Assembly (NCBI GenBank): GCA_016648135.1
Contig: JADDOH010005049.1
Location: forward strand, 36,251-100,250
From: Agrypnia vestita
Lineage: Eukaryota; Arthropoda; Insecta; Trichoptera; Phryganeidae
Reading direction: 5' to 3'
Length of the DNA stretch: 64,000 nucleotides
Shown: positions 11,490 through 21,385 of the stretch, piece after piece
Numbering within the stretch: the stretch's first letter is position 1
How the letters are laid out: each line of letters starts with the position of its first letter
Made by a program: the position numbers and the translations under genes
Notes under the pieces: generated by a model
Database searches by the model: none
Told to the model about the DNA's origin: nothing
The model's input: only the letters and a program-made list of their open reading frames with translations

Positions 11490-12335
11490 TTGAACAGCGA
11501 GGTATTTTAAATCTGCCAAGTGGAGGCACATTATACAAGCATACAATCATGATCGTAGAACAATGACGGATGTGCAAAAACTTCCATCTTTTGTGAATCG
11601 TTAAAAAGTGAAAAATAGAAGCCATCTAATGTTACATAAAAGTGTAGTTAAATACTGAATTGTAATAAAGATAACCTATTATGTGTTAAAATATTGGACC
11701 TCTTGAACTTTCCGTTATAAAGATATATGCTTATTGCAATACATTTTAACTCCTCCGGGAATATTTTTAAGAGCTAAAATATTGTATCCCCTTCACAATA
11801 TATTTATCTTTATTCTAAACGAAGGCCCTTGTCAAAATATTGTAATTATTTACATCACATACAATGTTTTGGAACACATGTAAATATATGTATTTTACAC
11901 ACTTATAACACTAGAGAATAACAAATATCGTTTAGATCCATGTCTCGGATTTAGAGAAATATACCCGTCTAAATGTAGAAAACAAAATTGTACAGTTTGA
12001 ATTATTTGATAGGGAAATAGTCTGTCTTTTTGATGCTCCACACTTACTCAAGGATATTAGAAACAAAAATGACATTTTTTAACAGCGGAGTACAGCGCAG
12101 AAATGGCAATTTTTTAAGTTCATTGACAAAACTAACCGATTTCCTCATTTTCCAAGATAAATTAAAGAAGATGAAGTTGAAAATGGCAGCCCAGGTTCTT
12201 AGCCGATCTCTAGCAGCATCTCTGAATATGCATGCTGGTGTGAGCATCAACAAGGGGACTTCGGAGACATCGGAGTTTGTTTTTTTTATAAATGATTTAT
12301 TTGATAGTGTTAATGGAAATTGTTTAAACCATCAT
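11490..12335 (+). pseudogene. P-element/THAP9-type transposase fragments
   Basis: Separate pieces in different frames resemble the P-element (THAP9) transposase. 11940-12088 reads KIVQFELFDREIVCLFDAPHL and then LKDIRNKND, like the 'FDPPHLLKNIRN' motif. 12090-12325 reads LTDFLIFQDKLKKMKLKMAAQ, then VLSRSLAA, and ends FFINDLFDSVN, like the 'KM.VKLAAQVLS.SVA...F....N.LFD..N' segment. A further piece at 11500-11605 (AKWRHIIQAYNHD) fits the segment between them but lies out of order. There are several stops, no THAP domain was found, and the element is inactive. Confidence 0.6.
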
Positions 12336-12451
12336 TTTATTATTGATTCTATATTCTAAATATTTTTTTAAATCTAGTCCGTGCAATTATTATTTAAAAC
12401 AGTTTTTATTCGCTTATCTCAGATGTACTAAACGTCACATAGGATTTATTA

Positions 12452-12986
12452 TACAGGTTTATTTGGAAAACATTAATAACTTCACAGGATTAAATTTCTG
12501 CCTTAATTATGAGTGGAAAATGTTCAAGCTATTATGACCAGATATTAATAGTTAAGGAGATATGCGACATCAAAGTTTGCATTTTTTTTTCAATATTTCT
12601 GACTTATTTTTTGTGAAACGTTGGACTATCATTACAGTAACTTATATCAAATATGAGAAATTTATTCCCTTTAATACAAGTCAAATAAAAAAATAAAAAC
12701 CTTCGAATTCCAATCGGAAAACATTCCAATTGGAATTTTTTCAGGGTTTTTATCATTTTATTCGTCCTGTATTAAAGTGTATGAATTATTCATAATCGAT
12801 ATGAGTTACTTTAATGATAATTCAACGTTTTACAATAAATAAGTCAGAAATATTGAAAAAAATGCAAACTTTGATGTCGCATATCTCCATAACTATTGAT
12901 ATTAGGTCATGATAGCTTGTACATTTTCGACTCATAATCAAGGCAGGAATATAGTCCTACGAGGTTTTTAATGTTTTCCAAATAAC
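12452..12986. mobile_element. Foldback MITE, family A (TATACAGG ends)
   Basis: Two inverted arms of about 240 bp. The left contains GGAAAACATTAATAAC, ATGAGTGGAAAATGTTCAAG and GGAGATATGCGACATCAAAG; the right is its reverse complement, around a centre with CCAATCGGAAAACATTCCAATTGG. Relatives lie at 20080-20445, 43389-43940 and one arm at 59727-59850. The TA-flanked ACAGGGTGT-like ends of the other copies suggest a Tc1/mariner-mobilised family. Confidence 0.75.
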
Positions 12987-13574
12987 AATAGATATAGATA
13001 AGAAACATACTCTGCAATTCACTACTATATTTTGGTATAATCACTAAATAATATGTCATTGTTTTCCTTTATTTTGATTTGTTCAGTAAATTCTTTATCA
13101 ATTTTTTTTAATGTAACATACTAAATGTTTTTTATTGTAAAATTTATTTTATTCATTATGGAATTGGCAGATTTGATGTAAATAAATATTTAATTCAAAT
13201 TTATCGTATTTTATTTTAAAACCTTTACATTTTCAGGAATAAATATTAATTTAAATAAATAAATCAAGCTAAATGTATGTGACGGTCACTAGGTGGCGAC
13301 TGTTAAAATCATAGAATTCATGAGTGCGCGTTCTTTATTCTGTGACACTGATCTATTATTATGTTATCTATGCACTGATCATAGAAAAGAGAATATAACC
13401 ATAGAAAGAGAATATAAATGTATAGTCCGTCTAACTTATCTGAAGAATGGCCAAATTTGGAACTAACGACGCCATATTGGATTATCTACAGCTGACAGAC
13501 CTTTGACAGACTTTGTTTACAGAGGGATTCACGACTGTTTCGATAGTTTTTTAAGAAAATTTTAGATTGTCACC
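12987..13574. other. AT-rich DNA and 5' flank of the HTH gene
   Basis: 12987-13260 is low-complexity AT-rich. 13400-13574 is less AT-rich and directly precedes the ATG at 13575 (context CACCATGCC). It probably contains that gene's promoter and 5' UTR, but no unambiguous TATA box is visible. Confidence 0.35.
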
Positions 13575-13927
13575 ATGCCCAAAACCATTAAAAGCGGTGT
13601 TCGGGAAATAATCTTGAAAATGCACACGTTTTTTGAAGAGGAACAACGTCTAAAAGCCCCAATTATACCGTTTGATTTTGTTCATAGACTTATTGCCGCC
13701 ACTTCAGGTTAGTGCTGCCATGCAGTTAAAATGATTTTCCCATACTTAGTTTTTTATTTTACTATTATACAATTTCTTCAGGTATTTCTGAATCGGCAAT
13801 TTACAAAATATTTAAAGAAGGTAAAGTGGCCGTGGAAATGGGTATTAAAATATCTACACCCGGAAAAAAAAGAACAAGGATAAGTGGAAAAATTGAATTA
13901 GATGCCGTAAGATGGGAAAAGTTTTAG
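13575..13927 (+). CDS. Small HTH protein, transposase N-terminus-like, two exons
   Basis: Exons 13575-13707 and 13782-13927 are joined across a 74-bp intron (TTCAG|GTTAGT ... TTCTTCAG|GT, phase 1) and give 92 residues. The protein starts MPKTIKSGVREIILKMHTFF, continues with a Pro-rich PIIPFDFVHRL segment, and then a second helix-turn-helix-like part ISESAIYKIFKEGK and a basic GKKRTR tail. This matches the N-terminal DNA-binding region of a transposase-like family multiplied in Lepidoptera ('MPR.LKS..REIV..V..FF..E......I.......AAT.VS...V..I..E'). It stops before any catalytic domain. An AATAAA lies about 100 bp downstream, near 14025. Frame, splice sites and start are intact, so it could be an expressed stand-alone protein or a truncated transposon copy. 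Confidence 0.6.
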
Positions 13928-14262
13928 AACATATTTTATTCGATAATTTTTTACATATAATTTTTATTACTTTTTATTACATAATTCATTAACGAGTTCA
14001 TTTGTATAAACATCTTTTTTCAAAAATAAACTTTTTTATTTATGCACATTAAAGACTGGTTGCATCAACTTCCTTTATAGCAATAGTTCATAGATTCTTA
14101 CGAGAGCGAGTTGTTTGATCGGTGGAAAATGCAAAATATCTATACTTTGAACGAAAGATTATAAACCAAGTTGATACAACGGCCCTAAACCGATTGATAT
14201 CCTTAGGTGTTACTGAGTTAAACATGGTGGTCATGATCATTAGGTATGAGACACCGAATAAA

Positions 14263-14447
14263 ACCGGCGCCACACTGCGCGGATCTTCCGCCGCGTCTCT
14301 TCTGTCGTGGAACATCGCTACATTTCTTTCCATACAATATGCGCTTATTAAACACACTACGCGGATGATCGGTTGATCTATTTGCTTTGCCGATTTGGCG
14401 CAACGGAAAAAAACGCGGCAGAAGATCTGCGTAATGTGGCGCCGGCC
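14263..14447. mobile_element. Short element with 33-bp GC-rich terminal inverted repeats
   Basis: The left end CCGGCGCCACACTGCGCGGA...CCGCCGCGT pairs with the right end ACGCGGCAGAAGATCTGCGT...GGCGCCGG, with few mismatches. The interior is about 115 bp. Two open frames over it (84 and 142 codons) are by-products and not like known proteins. Confidence 0.65.
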
Positions 14448-15380
14448 TAAAATAATTATTATTGTTTGTTTTTTTCCTGAAAATTGTATTTTTCTTTGAT
14501 TTTGAAAAAACGCCATTTTGTGATATTGTGTATTTTACGAATCTATATTTTGATAAATTTATTTGTACGTTAGTTTACATTTTTTGTTTTTTATCGTGTC
14601 GTATACTGCTTAATAACTTGTTTAAGAAAAAACGAATTTGCATAAAATTCCCTACAAATGAGATAATTTTTAGACTATGGGCAGTACCACAACGATTGGG
14701 ACGCCCTCCTTTATTCTCCAGATAAGTTGGACGGACTATAACACTGATTATGATTGGATAATAGATACGAGAGCATTATGGTATAATTTGACGTATGTTA
14801 CCATAGATCGTATTATTTGAAGAAAGCAAAACACATAGACGTATATAGCAAAACAGTATTTTCTGATAGGGATGTTAGTTGAGTAAATCGATTCTAAAGT
14901 CGATTTCAAATAAATAACAATATTTCTTATTTATATACGTCTATGTTTGATTCATTCTGCATTCTAGATTTACATTAAGTCGGCTTTACATTACATTGGC
15001 GCCAAGGTGTTCGTCCAATGAATGGGTAGACAAAGTAACAATGGAACCAACATTAGACTCAACGATTTTTCGACGAAAAATCACAGGGGTTGGGACCAAT
15101 GTCAATATGAGTCATACATTTGCCGGGATACATAACTATTAACTTGAGTTTTATATTTGGTTAGTATGACGGAAGCTATTTATGTTTATTATCTTTTTGA
15201 CTTGAATGTGTGGGCGCTACATTATTAACATTGGCGCCAACGATGGCGATAATTTTGAGACCAATATGTAGAGCCGATGTTACATTTGAGGGGTATAAGA
15301 ACAGAGGGCAACAATATTCAAAATTATAGGGAAGGATTCATTTTTCGTGAAAAGGATTTATTGTTCGTCTCTCGAGGCGG
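14448..15380. other. Noncoding with scattered inverted words
   Basis: TGGCGCCAA occurs at about 14998 and 15232, ATAGACGTATAT near 14836 is repeated inverted near 14935, and GATTTTTCGACGAAAAATC near 15065 is a small palindrome. These suggest decayed DNA-transposon ends. No coding region was recognised. Confidence 0.35.
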
Positions 15381-16030
15381 ACGGTTGAGTTTTGAGTGCC
15401 CACGTGACTGCAAATTGCCTTGCGGCGTCGTTGCCACATTAATTCTGATGGGTTGCATTCGATATCTCACGATTTACGATCGACTCTACGCCAAACATGG
15501 CCTACCCGACGCCGGTTAGGAAGCTCACCCGCGATCACAGCATCTACTGTGACTCAACATGGACATACCTCACCCAACATTTCAAATCCATTTCGACAAC
15601 GGTCATTACTCCACTCGATCACGTCAACTTTTCGAAATGGCCGGAGCACTCCCGCGCCTTTTCTACCTCTCTCCACCTACCCACTTCAAATGATGACATC
15701 GCTCCCAATCCGGAAGCAATCAACCAGGACTAACCGTGCGCTTCAACCTCGCGCAACAGTCATTGTACTCCACGATCATATCCCCCATTCACCTCCGTTA
15801 TCGCTGCCATACCGCAGTGGACCTCCCTTCACAAACCATCAAAAAGGATCCGCCCTAACCTCATCAAGAGATGAGGTTAGGGCTGGTGCTTTTTGAGACT
15901 TCAAACCGATTCACATCCCTTTCGGACGATGGGGAGGATGTCCCCCACTCCCACCCCGCGACTGATTCGCACCAGCCAGTCAATCGCTACAATCAATCAG
16001 TGTCAAAATTTAAATTTGCGAGTACCTATT
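15381..16030 (+). other. C-rich block of unknown origin ending in a perfect hairpin
   Basis: Composition changes sharply from AT-rich to C-rich/G-poor on the plus strand. Frames of 158, 78 and 80 codons overlap, but none is recognisable. At 15852-15883 there is a perfect 14-bp hairpin (GCCCTAACCTCATC, loop AAGA, GATGAGGTTAGGGC). The block ends where the duplicated TXNDC17 flank begins. It could be part of a retroelement; I cannot place it. Confidence 0.4.
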
Positions 16031-16034
16031 GAAG

Positions 16035-16595
16035 GGTTGCCGGTGTTGTATAAGGTTGATAGTGAGATTTTTTTTATCAATTTAAGATAAATCAGTTAAT
16101 CGCGAACAGCCTTTTTTGTATGATTCGATAAATGTATGATTTTCCCGATAAATTGAGTTCTTGTGAATTGCCTTTTTTGTAGTGTTTTGTAATTAATCAA
16201 ATGATTATATAAATGAGGGTGATTCATCACACAATTGACGGCTACGAGGCGTTTTGTAAATTTGTTGAAAACTTAGATACGAAAGATGAACCTTATTAAT
16301 TTTTATACACGGGATCCAAAACAGATGAAGGAACGAGCTGGTGCTCGGATTGTGTTATAGGTATTTATTAAGAGTTATATTAATACAACTTTGTGTTTCG
16401 TATGCTCGTTTGTTTCCTACATATTTTTTTTCTACTAGTCTCCTATTTTAGAAGTTAGTAAATCATAAAAAAGTATGTTAAGTTAATTAATATTAATTTG
16501 TAATTTGTTATACCAGCCGATCCAGTCATTGAAAGTGTGATAATAAAAGCCCTTGAGAATATCAATTTAGTGACTGTTTTTGTAGGAAATCTATA
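16035..16595 (+). pseudogene. Unprocessed TXNDC17 pseudogene (inverted copy)
   Basis: This is an inverted copy of about 9830-10455, including the 5' flank, exon 1, intron 1 and exon 2, so it arose by DNA duplication and not by retroposition. It starts near 16215 with DGYEAFCKFVENLDTKDEP, but a TAA replaces the Phe-Tyr codons after this. The active site proline has become Ser (WCSDC). The exon 2 copy follows TTATACCAG and has an extra change at the IEKAP segment and a broken end (VFVGNL, stop). Exon 3 is absent. Non-functional. Confidence 0.9.
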
Positions 16596-17520
16596 ATAGT
16601 GCAGTTCAATCAAATTTTTTTATGAAAATGTTGAATTTTCATTGCATATTTCTGAGATATTTTACAGAAGCTACATAAGATTGAAGTTTCATCAGCTTAT
16701 TTTATTCAATAGTTTGTAAGGTAATCACTAAAACAGGTTTCTTATCAAATAATTTAAATTATAATGTAATAAAATTATCTAGTTACAAAAAAAACTCTTA
16801 GGGCTTGTATGCAAAGCGCTGATGGAATATTATGGGTGCTTGTTTACAAATTATTGAACTGTCGTTTTAAAATTAATGACGGACGATATTGACGCCTAAA
16901 TAATCAACTGGATCATTATGTGGAAAACATGTTACTCACCCTTACTGCTCTAGAACATTTTTTTTAAATATATAGAATTCTTTCTTAAAAATATTTTTTT
17001 TACATACATGTTACAGTGAATATTACATTTTTTTTAAACACATCTTTAACTGTCCCCAGAAAAGTAATACTTGTGTTTGGGGACAGGAGTATATGATACA
17101 TAAGAGCATGAGTGAATAAGTATGTATAAATCAATAATGGAACAGTGTAGAGAAATACAAATATCATATGATAAATATTAGTGACTCAAGTATACTAATT
17201 ATCTTCATAGTATCATTATTTTCATAATTCTAACTATTTTTTGTTTTAATTATGTATATTCTTCTTTTCAATTTCTGTTTTTATTTCTTTCTTCTTTTCT
17301 CTTTTCTTCGCATTTCACTTCAATTTTCCGTTTTTTCTCGTGGTCCAGAATCTCCTTATTCAGCTGTTTGTTTGATGCTGAATCCAGCAGTGTGATTTCG
17401 TCTTCAGTTTTGTAGTTAACTATATTCTTAGTTTTTCGTACAAGTGCCCAGTTTCTCCGAACGTGGCCATTGGTACCAGAACCTTGGGGAGTTTCTAAGC
17501 CGATTCCGTTATATATTTTC
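16596..17520 (-). pseudogene. Pseudogene copy of the first SRRM2-type coding exon (inverted)
   Basis: Minus-strand 17513-17310 reads YNGIGLETPQGSGTNGHVRR and onward to EVKCE, almost identical to the exon at 21147-21385. Three defects kill it. The ATG is ATA (17516-17514). About 345 bp (roughly 16965-17309) are inserted before VLEQ. The following CAA is TAA. The donor (GGGTGAGTAAC) and about 350 bp of intron are also copied, down to about 16600. The 147-codon open frame at 17268-17711 is an accident of this pseudogene plus the flanking retroelement. Confidence 0.9.
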
Positions 17521-17539
17521 TCTTCTCTGTAGTATAAAT

Positions 17540-18480
17540 AAAGGTGGCATTGCAGCCATCCAACTTCAAAACGAAACGGGAGTTCTGCTCCTTTACTCCT
17601 GACGCCGAGCATCTGAAGTGCACGGTGATACGGATACTTCCCGATATCACAGGGCTTCGCCGCTACGAAAGTGGTGAAAATAACCACTCCACGTCCAGAG
17701 CTACCACGCACAGGCTTCCGCTACTGCAGAATTACTCTGCAGAAGTACAGGCCCAACTTCACGCGGCACGGAACGATGTGCTACTCCTACCAATAGTTCG
17801 GACATGCCAGCTGAAACTGCAGCCACAGACCACGCTGCGTTAAGTGCACGTTGGACACCGCCAACTGCCTGAACACCACCCGAGATGAACCTGCCACCTG
17901 CTACAACTACGGGGGCTACAACCCGGTCAACTACCGTGAGTGCCTACGCCGCAAGGCATAAGTGGCCACTCTCACGACACCAGAATGACCCACCGCAATG
18001 ACCATTTCAGCACGGCCCTACCAGACACTGATGCAGCGTGTTCCTGCAACCAAAGGGAGGCTGTAGTCGAGAGTCGTTCGATGAGAAGGAGTAAGCAACT
18101 CTCCAACAGCCACACAACCAGAGATTCTAACTCCGTCACGGCCCGTCAGGCCGCTATTTCCGGGCCCGGTTCCCCAAACTTCCACCACGCCACTGGTTTG
18201 CCCGACCAGTACCCAGAGTAACGGTGACCTCACCGAATTCACGACAATAATGCGACACATCATTAACGCACGCGACCGTTTCACGAGTTGCAGAGACAAC
18301 TCGACTCGGGCAACCCAATGGCGTGGCATACTAAGGCCCGATTGTTTCAAATTGGATCAAAATAAGCGTAAATCCTGGGTTGAACTCGAGTTTAACCTCA
18401 AGGTTACGCAAAATCACCCCAAAACAGTTGTTTCATCCGAAATATCTGTCAAATATTGGGTTTGGGGTGTTGCCATTGTG
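17540..18480 (+). pseudogene. Jockey-type non-LTR gag fragment with zinc knuckles
   Basis: Around 17775-17955 a frame with stops reads MCYSYQ, then FGHAS, NCSHRPRCVKCT, LDTANC and CYNYGGYNPVNYRECLRR. This is the CCHC zinc-knuckle block of Jockey-clade ORF1 ('CHRCQ.FGH....C...PRCVKC...H.T..C......C..C...HPANYRGC'). The flanking GC-rich sequence to 18480 is probably more of the same gag. It adjoins the SRRM2-like pseudogene directly. Confidence 0.65.
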
Positions 18481-18531
18481 TAAACTAAAAATCATAGACA
18501 AATGCACGCCAAAATAATTTAGCACATGGCA

Positions 18532-19056
18532 TCACGTCGTTTAAATTTAATTTGTCAGCACGCAGATTTTTCGACACATGACGTTCATATCATCAACAGT
18601 GCTGTTTTACTAAATAAAAGTGAAGATGTCCACAAGAAGATGAAAAGAGAATAGTGGGCCGCATTACGCAACGAATACCAGGCTTTGTGGCTTTTTCCCG
18701 CCTAAATTTGTACTGTCCGACAGATTTACAAAGTAGATTCGAGAATATGATGAAATACGCCAAGAAGGTTAGATAATTGTCGAAATTAAATGTTTTCCTA
18801 CCTATTTAGTGTTTGCGATAATAATATGTTTTTATTTGATCTATATTGTATTTCATAGTTTTTCTGTTTTATAGCCATTTCTTTGTTTGCAGGTAACAGA
18901 AAACTGAAGCCAAAGCCCACGACTCCAAGTGACATGCAGAAATTATATGAGGTTCAGTTAGAGATTTTTAAAACACAACTAAAGAATCACCAAGAAATAA
19001 CTTTTTTGGAAAGGCATAAAGCCAAAAGAGATCTGGCTTTATTTAATTATAATTGA
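18532..19056 (+). pseudogene. Harbinger-associated Myb/SANT-like protein remnant
   Basis: Starting near 18532 the frame gives KKMKRE, a stop, WAALRNEYQALW, a frameshift, then TDLQSRFENMMKYAKK. This resembles the Myb/SANT-like domain of PIF/Harbinger second ORFs and zeste-like proteins. After a possible intron (acceptor TTTGCAG near 18893) it continues KLKPKPTTPSDMQKLYEVQL and a charged helical tail to a stop near 19056. AATAAA follows near 19115. Broken, so not functional. Confidence 0.5.
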
Positions 19057-19149
19057 AAGTTGTATTTTTTAATTAAAATTTTCATTTTCCTGTAAATAGG
19101 TATATAAAATACAATAAAAGAGTTTTGTACATCGAATATATTGTTTTAT

Positions 19150-19420
19150 TACTATAATTCCGCGGACGCCCGCATTGAAAATTGCTGTACATATATGGTT
19201 GGAGGGCATAATCTCGGTCTCCTACAATATAGCAATTACCAAATCTGGTACCTAGTACCGTTTATTGTAACTTGATATTTTGTTTGGACATAACGACAAA
19301 TATATTTCTGACTTTTATAGTGTTCTTCGAATGATTAAAATGTGATCTAAGGAGCCATTTCTCTGGTAATGGCTGACCCTATCCGCAGTCCAAGAAACAG
19401 TGTTCCAGATACATCATCTA
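19150..19420 (-). pseudogene. Harbinger (HARBI1-like) transposase remnant
   Basis: On the minus strand, near 19240-19170, a frame reads GDRDYALQPYMYSNFQCG, matching the catalytic 'LGDSGYPLRPYLLTP' block of Harbinger DDE transposases. Upstream pieces (KSEIYLSLCPNKISSYN) fit the preceding region but are frameshifted. Its convergent neighbour is the Myb/SANT-like ORF, the usual two-gene content of PIF/Harbinger elements. Confidence 0.5.
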
Positions 19421-20079
19421 CGCACTTTTCATCAACATAAATGTAAAATTATCAAAACCCAATTGAAATAGAAACCTTAAAAAAATATTGTCGACAATGC
19501 CCTGCGGTAAAATTAATTTAGAGTTGCGGAAAAATCAATTTCTTCCGACAAAAAAGTATCGTTCGAGGTCTAAGTAAATCACTTGTTCCTGTTAAACTTT
19601 TCTGACTGTAGGATCAGTCGACAGTCAGAAAAATTTGTGTAACCCTACATAATATTGTCTATTTTGACACTTTGTATGCAAAATGTCTAGAATTAAAAAA
19701 AAATAGATTATTGACATTTTCTTTTATTTTTTATTTTTCGCTCAGAATTTTCTGATAGATTCCGCTTAATCAGTTGAAACAACCCGTTTTTCGAAAAATT
19801 TATTAAGAACTCGAGTTCAAACTCTACCGTGACTTTGATCCAACGTGAAACAATCGGGCCTAAGTGATATTACTTATAATGTAAATATAAACATTCTTCA
19901 AAAATATGTTTTTACTATAGATAATTTTATTCTAGATTAAGGCGTGCACTAGTACAATTGTTCGCGCCTAGTTACGTCCCTTTTTATAGTATTACAGTAA
20001 AATGTTTAGAGGGTTTTTTTACTCTTTTTAATTAATTTTTTTACCCTTCTCTGCCGCGATAGAGTAACTGATATACAAC
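19421..20079. other. AT-rich DNA with one imperfect palindrome
   Basis: CTTTTCTGACTGT near 19596 pairs with ACAGTCAGAAAAA near 19620 across a short spacer. Otherwise nothing recognised. Possibly the end of the Harbinger remnant. Confidence 0.3.
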
Positions 20080-20445
20080 AGAGTAACTTATATAGTTACA
20101 GTAACTTATTCTAATATGAAAAATTCATTCCCTTTAATGCAAGACAAATAAAATGATAAAAACAACAATTGGAAAACATTCAGATTGGAATTTTTGCAGG
20201 GTTTTTATTATTTCATTTAACTTTTATTGAAACGAATGGACTTTTCGTAATCGATATGAGTTACTGTAATGACACTTCAATGTTTTGTAAAAATTAAGTC
20301 AGAAATATTGAAAAAAATGCAAAATTTGATATTGCATGATTCCATAACTAGATCATGGTTGCTTGAACATTTTCGACTCATAATCAAGGCAAGAATCCAC
20401 CTGTAAAGTATTGTGGACTAGCTCTGTTACACCCTGTATATACTA
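20080..20445. mobile_element. MITE family A, partial copy
   Basis: Shares with the 12.5-kb copy the centre GAAAACATTC..GGAATTTTT..AGGGTTTTTAT, the arm CAGAAATATTGAAAAAAATG and TTTTCGACTCATAATCAAGG. It ends with ACACCCTGTATA, the inverse of the TATACAGGGTGT terminus. The left arm is eroded. Confidence 0.65.
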
Positions 20446-20869
20446 ACTCAATGAATTTTAAGTAGCGATGAAATATGATCTATTTTAAAATTAACTTTTA
20501 AAATACCTACAAACAAATTATTAAGCTGAATAGACGACATTGTTTTATAATGTTTTGCCGCGTAAAAAATGTAGTGTATTAATTAAATGACTTAAATACT
20601 TCACAAAATTTATTTTTGTGGACCGGAAAGGATGGATATGCTGACAATCTTTACTCGTTTATCATATGTTAATATGATTATTCTGTGAATGAAATAAAAT
20701 ATCCCATATTTATGGATTTTAAGTCGAAATATTTTAATGTATGCAATGTAACTAATATACATTTATAAATAAACTTCTTCTATTATAGTAGATTTAGTAA
20801 AACGTATGTCTGCTGCCTGTGAAGCCCTAAAGATCACGCGTGTCGATCTTTAAAGTAACATCCCCGAGT

Positions 20870-21014
20870 ATTATTTATGGTACTTTCACAAACATGGCCG
20901 TGTCGGAAATTCTTCCGCCGACGGCTGTCTTTATTAACATTTATCACGTTGTTTGTAATTAAATTGAGAAAATAATCATTCTCGATGGATCATTAATTTG
21001 TGTATCTTCGAGAG
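20870..21014 (+). promoter_or_regulatory. Probable promoter and 5' UTR exon of the SRRM2-type gene
   Basis: GC-richer than its surroundings. CAAACATGGCCG near 20889 resembles the YY1-type motif of housekeeping promoters, followed by TCTTCCGCCGACGGC. The exon would end TTCGAGAG|GTAAGT at 21014; the 116-bp intron closes with TTACATTTCAG at 21130, 16 bp before the ATG. The transcription start is not determined. Confidence 0.6.
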
Positions 21015-21146
21015 GTAAGTTTTATGTGTTATGTTGTATCCGCTTTAACCATTGACGCATTTGAAAAAAATATTGATTGACCGACATGGAATTAATCGTA
21101 AATATAATCACTATTTTTGTTACATTTCAGACATAATTACCTTAAA

Positions 21147-21385
21147 ATGTATAACGGCATCGGCTTAGAAACCCCCCGAGGTTCTGGTACCAATGGCCAC
21201 GTTCAGAGAAACTGGGCGCTTGTACGAAAAACTAAGGATAGAGTTAACTACAAAACTGAAGACGAAATCGCACTGCTGGATTCAGCATCAAACAAACAGC
21301 CGAATAAGGAGATTCTGGACCACGAGAGAAAACGGAAAATTGAAGTGAAATGCGCAGAACTTGAAGATGTTCTAGAGCAGCAAGG
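21147..21385 (+). CDS. SRRM2-type gene, first coding exon
   Basis: Acceptor TTACATTTCAG ends at 21130 and the ATG is at 21147. The upstream in-frame codons (MLHFRHNYLK) lie across the intron-exon border and are not used. It encodes 79 residues plus two bases, ending LEDVLEQQ-G, with donor GGG|TGAG read as CAAGG|GTGAGT. A dead inverted copy lies at 17310-17516. Confidence 0.95.

Noticed and set aside
14088..14516. 142-codon minus-strand frame
   Set aside because: It runs through a short inverted-repeat element. No family match, and the overlapping plus-strand frame of 84 codons is equally open.
15420..15896. 158-codon Ser/Pro/Arg-rich frame, once considered as an SR-protein exon
   Set aside because: Composition follows the C-rich DNA; it has no RS repeats or splice logic and is on the wrong side of the SRRM2-type start.
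17268..17711. 147-codon minus-strand frame containing an SRRM2-like segment
   Set aside because: It starts inside antisense retroelement sequence, lacks the native ATG (ATA), and loses homology after KCE. It is a pseudogene by-product, not an intact gene.
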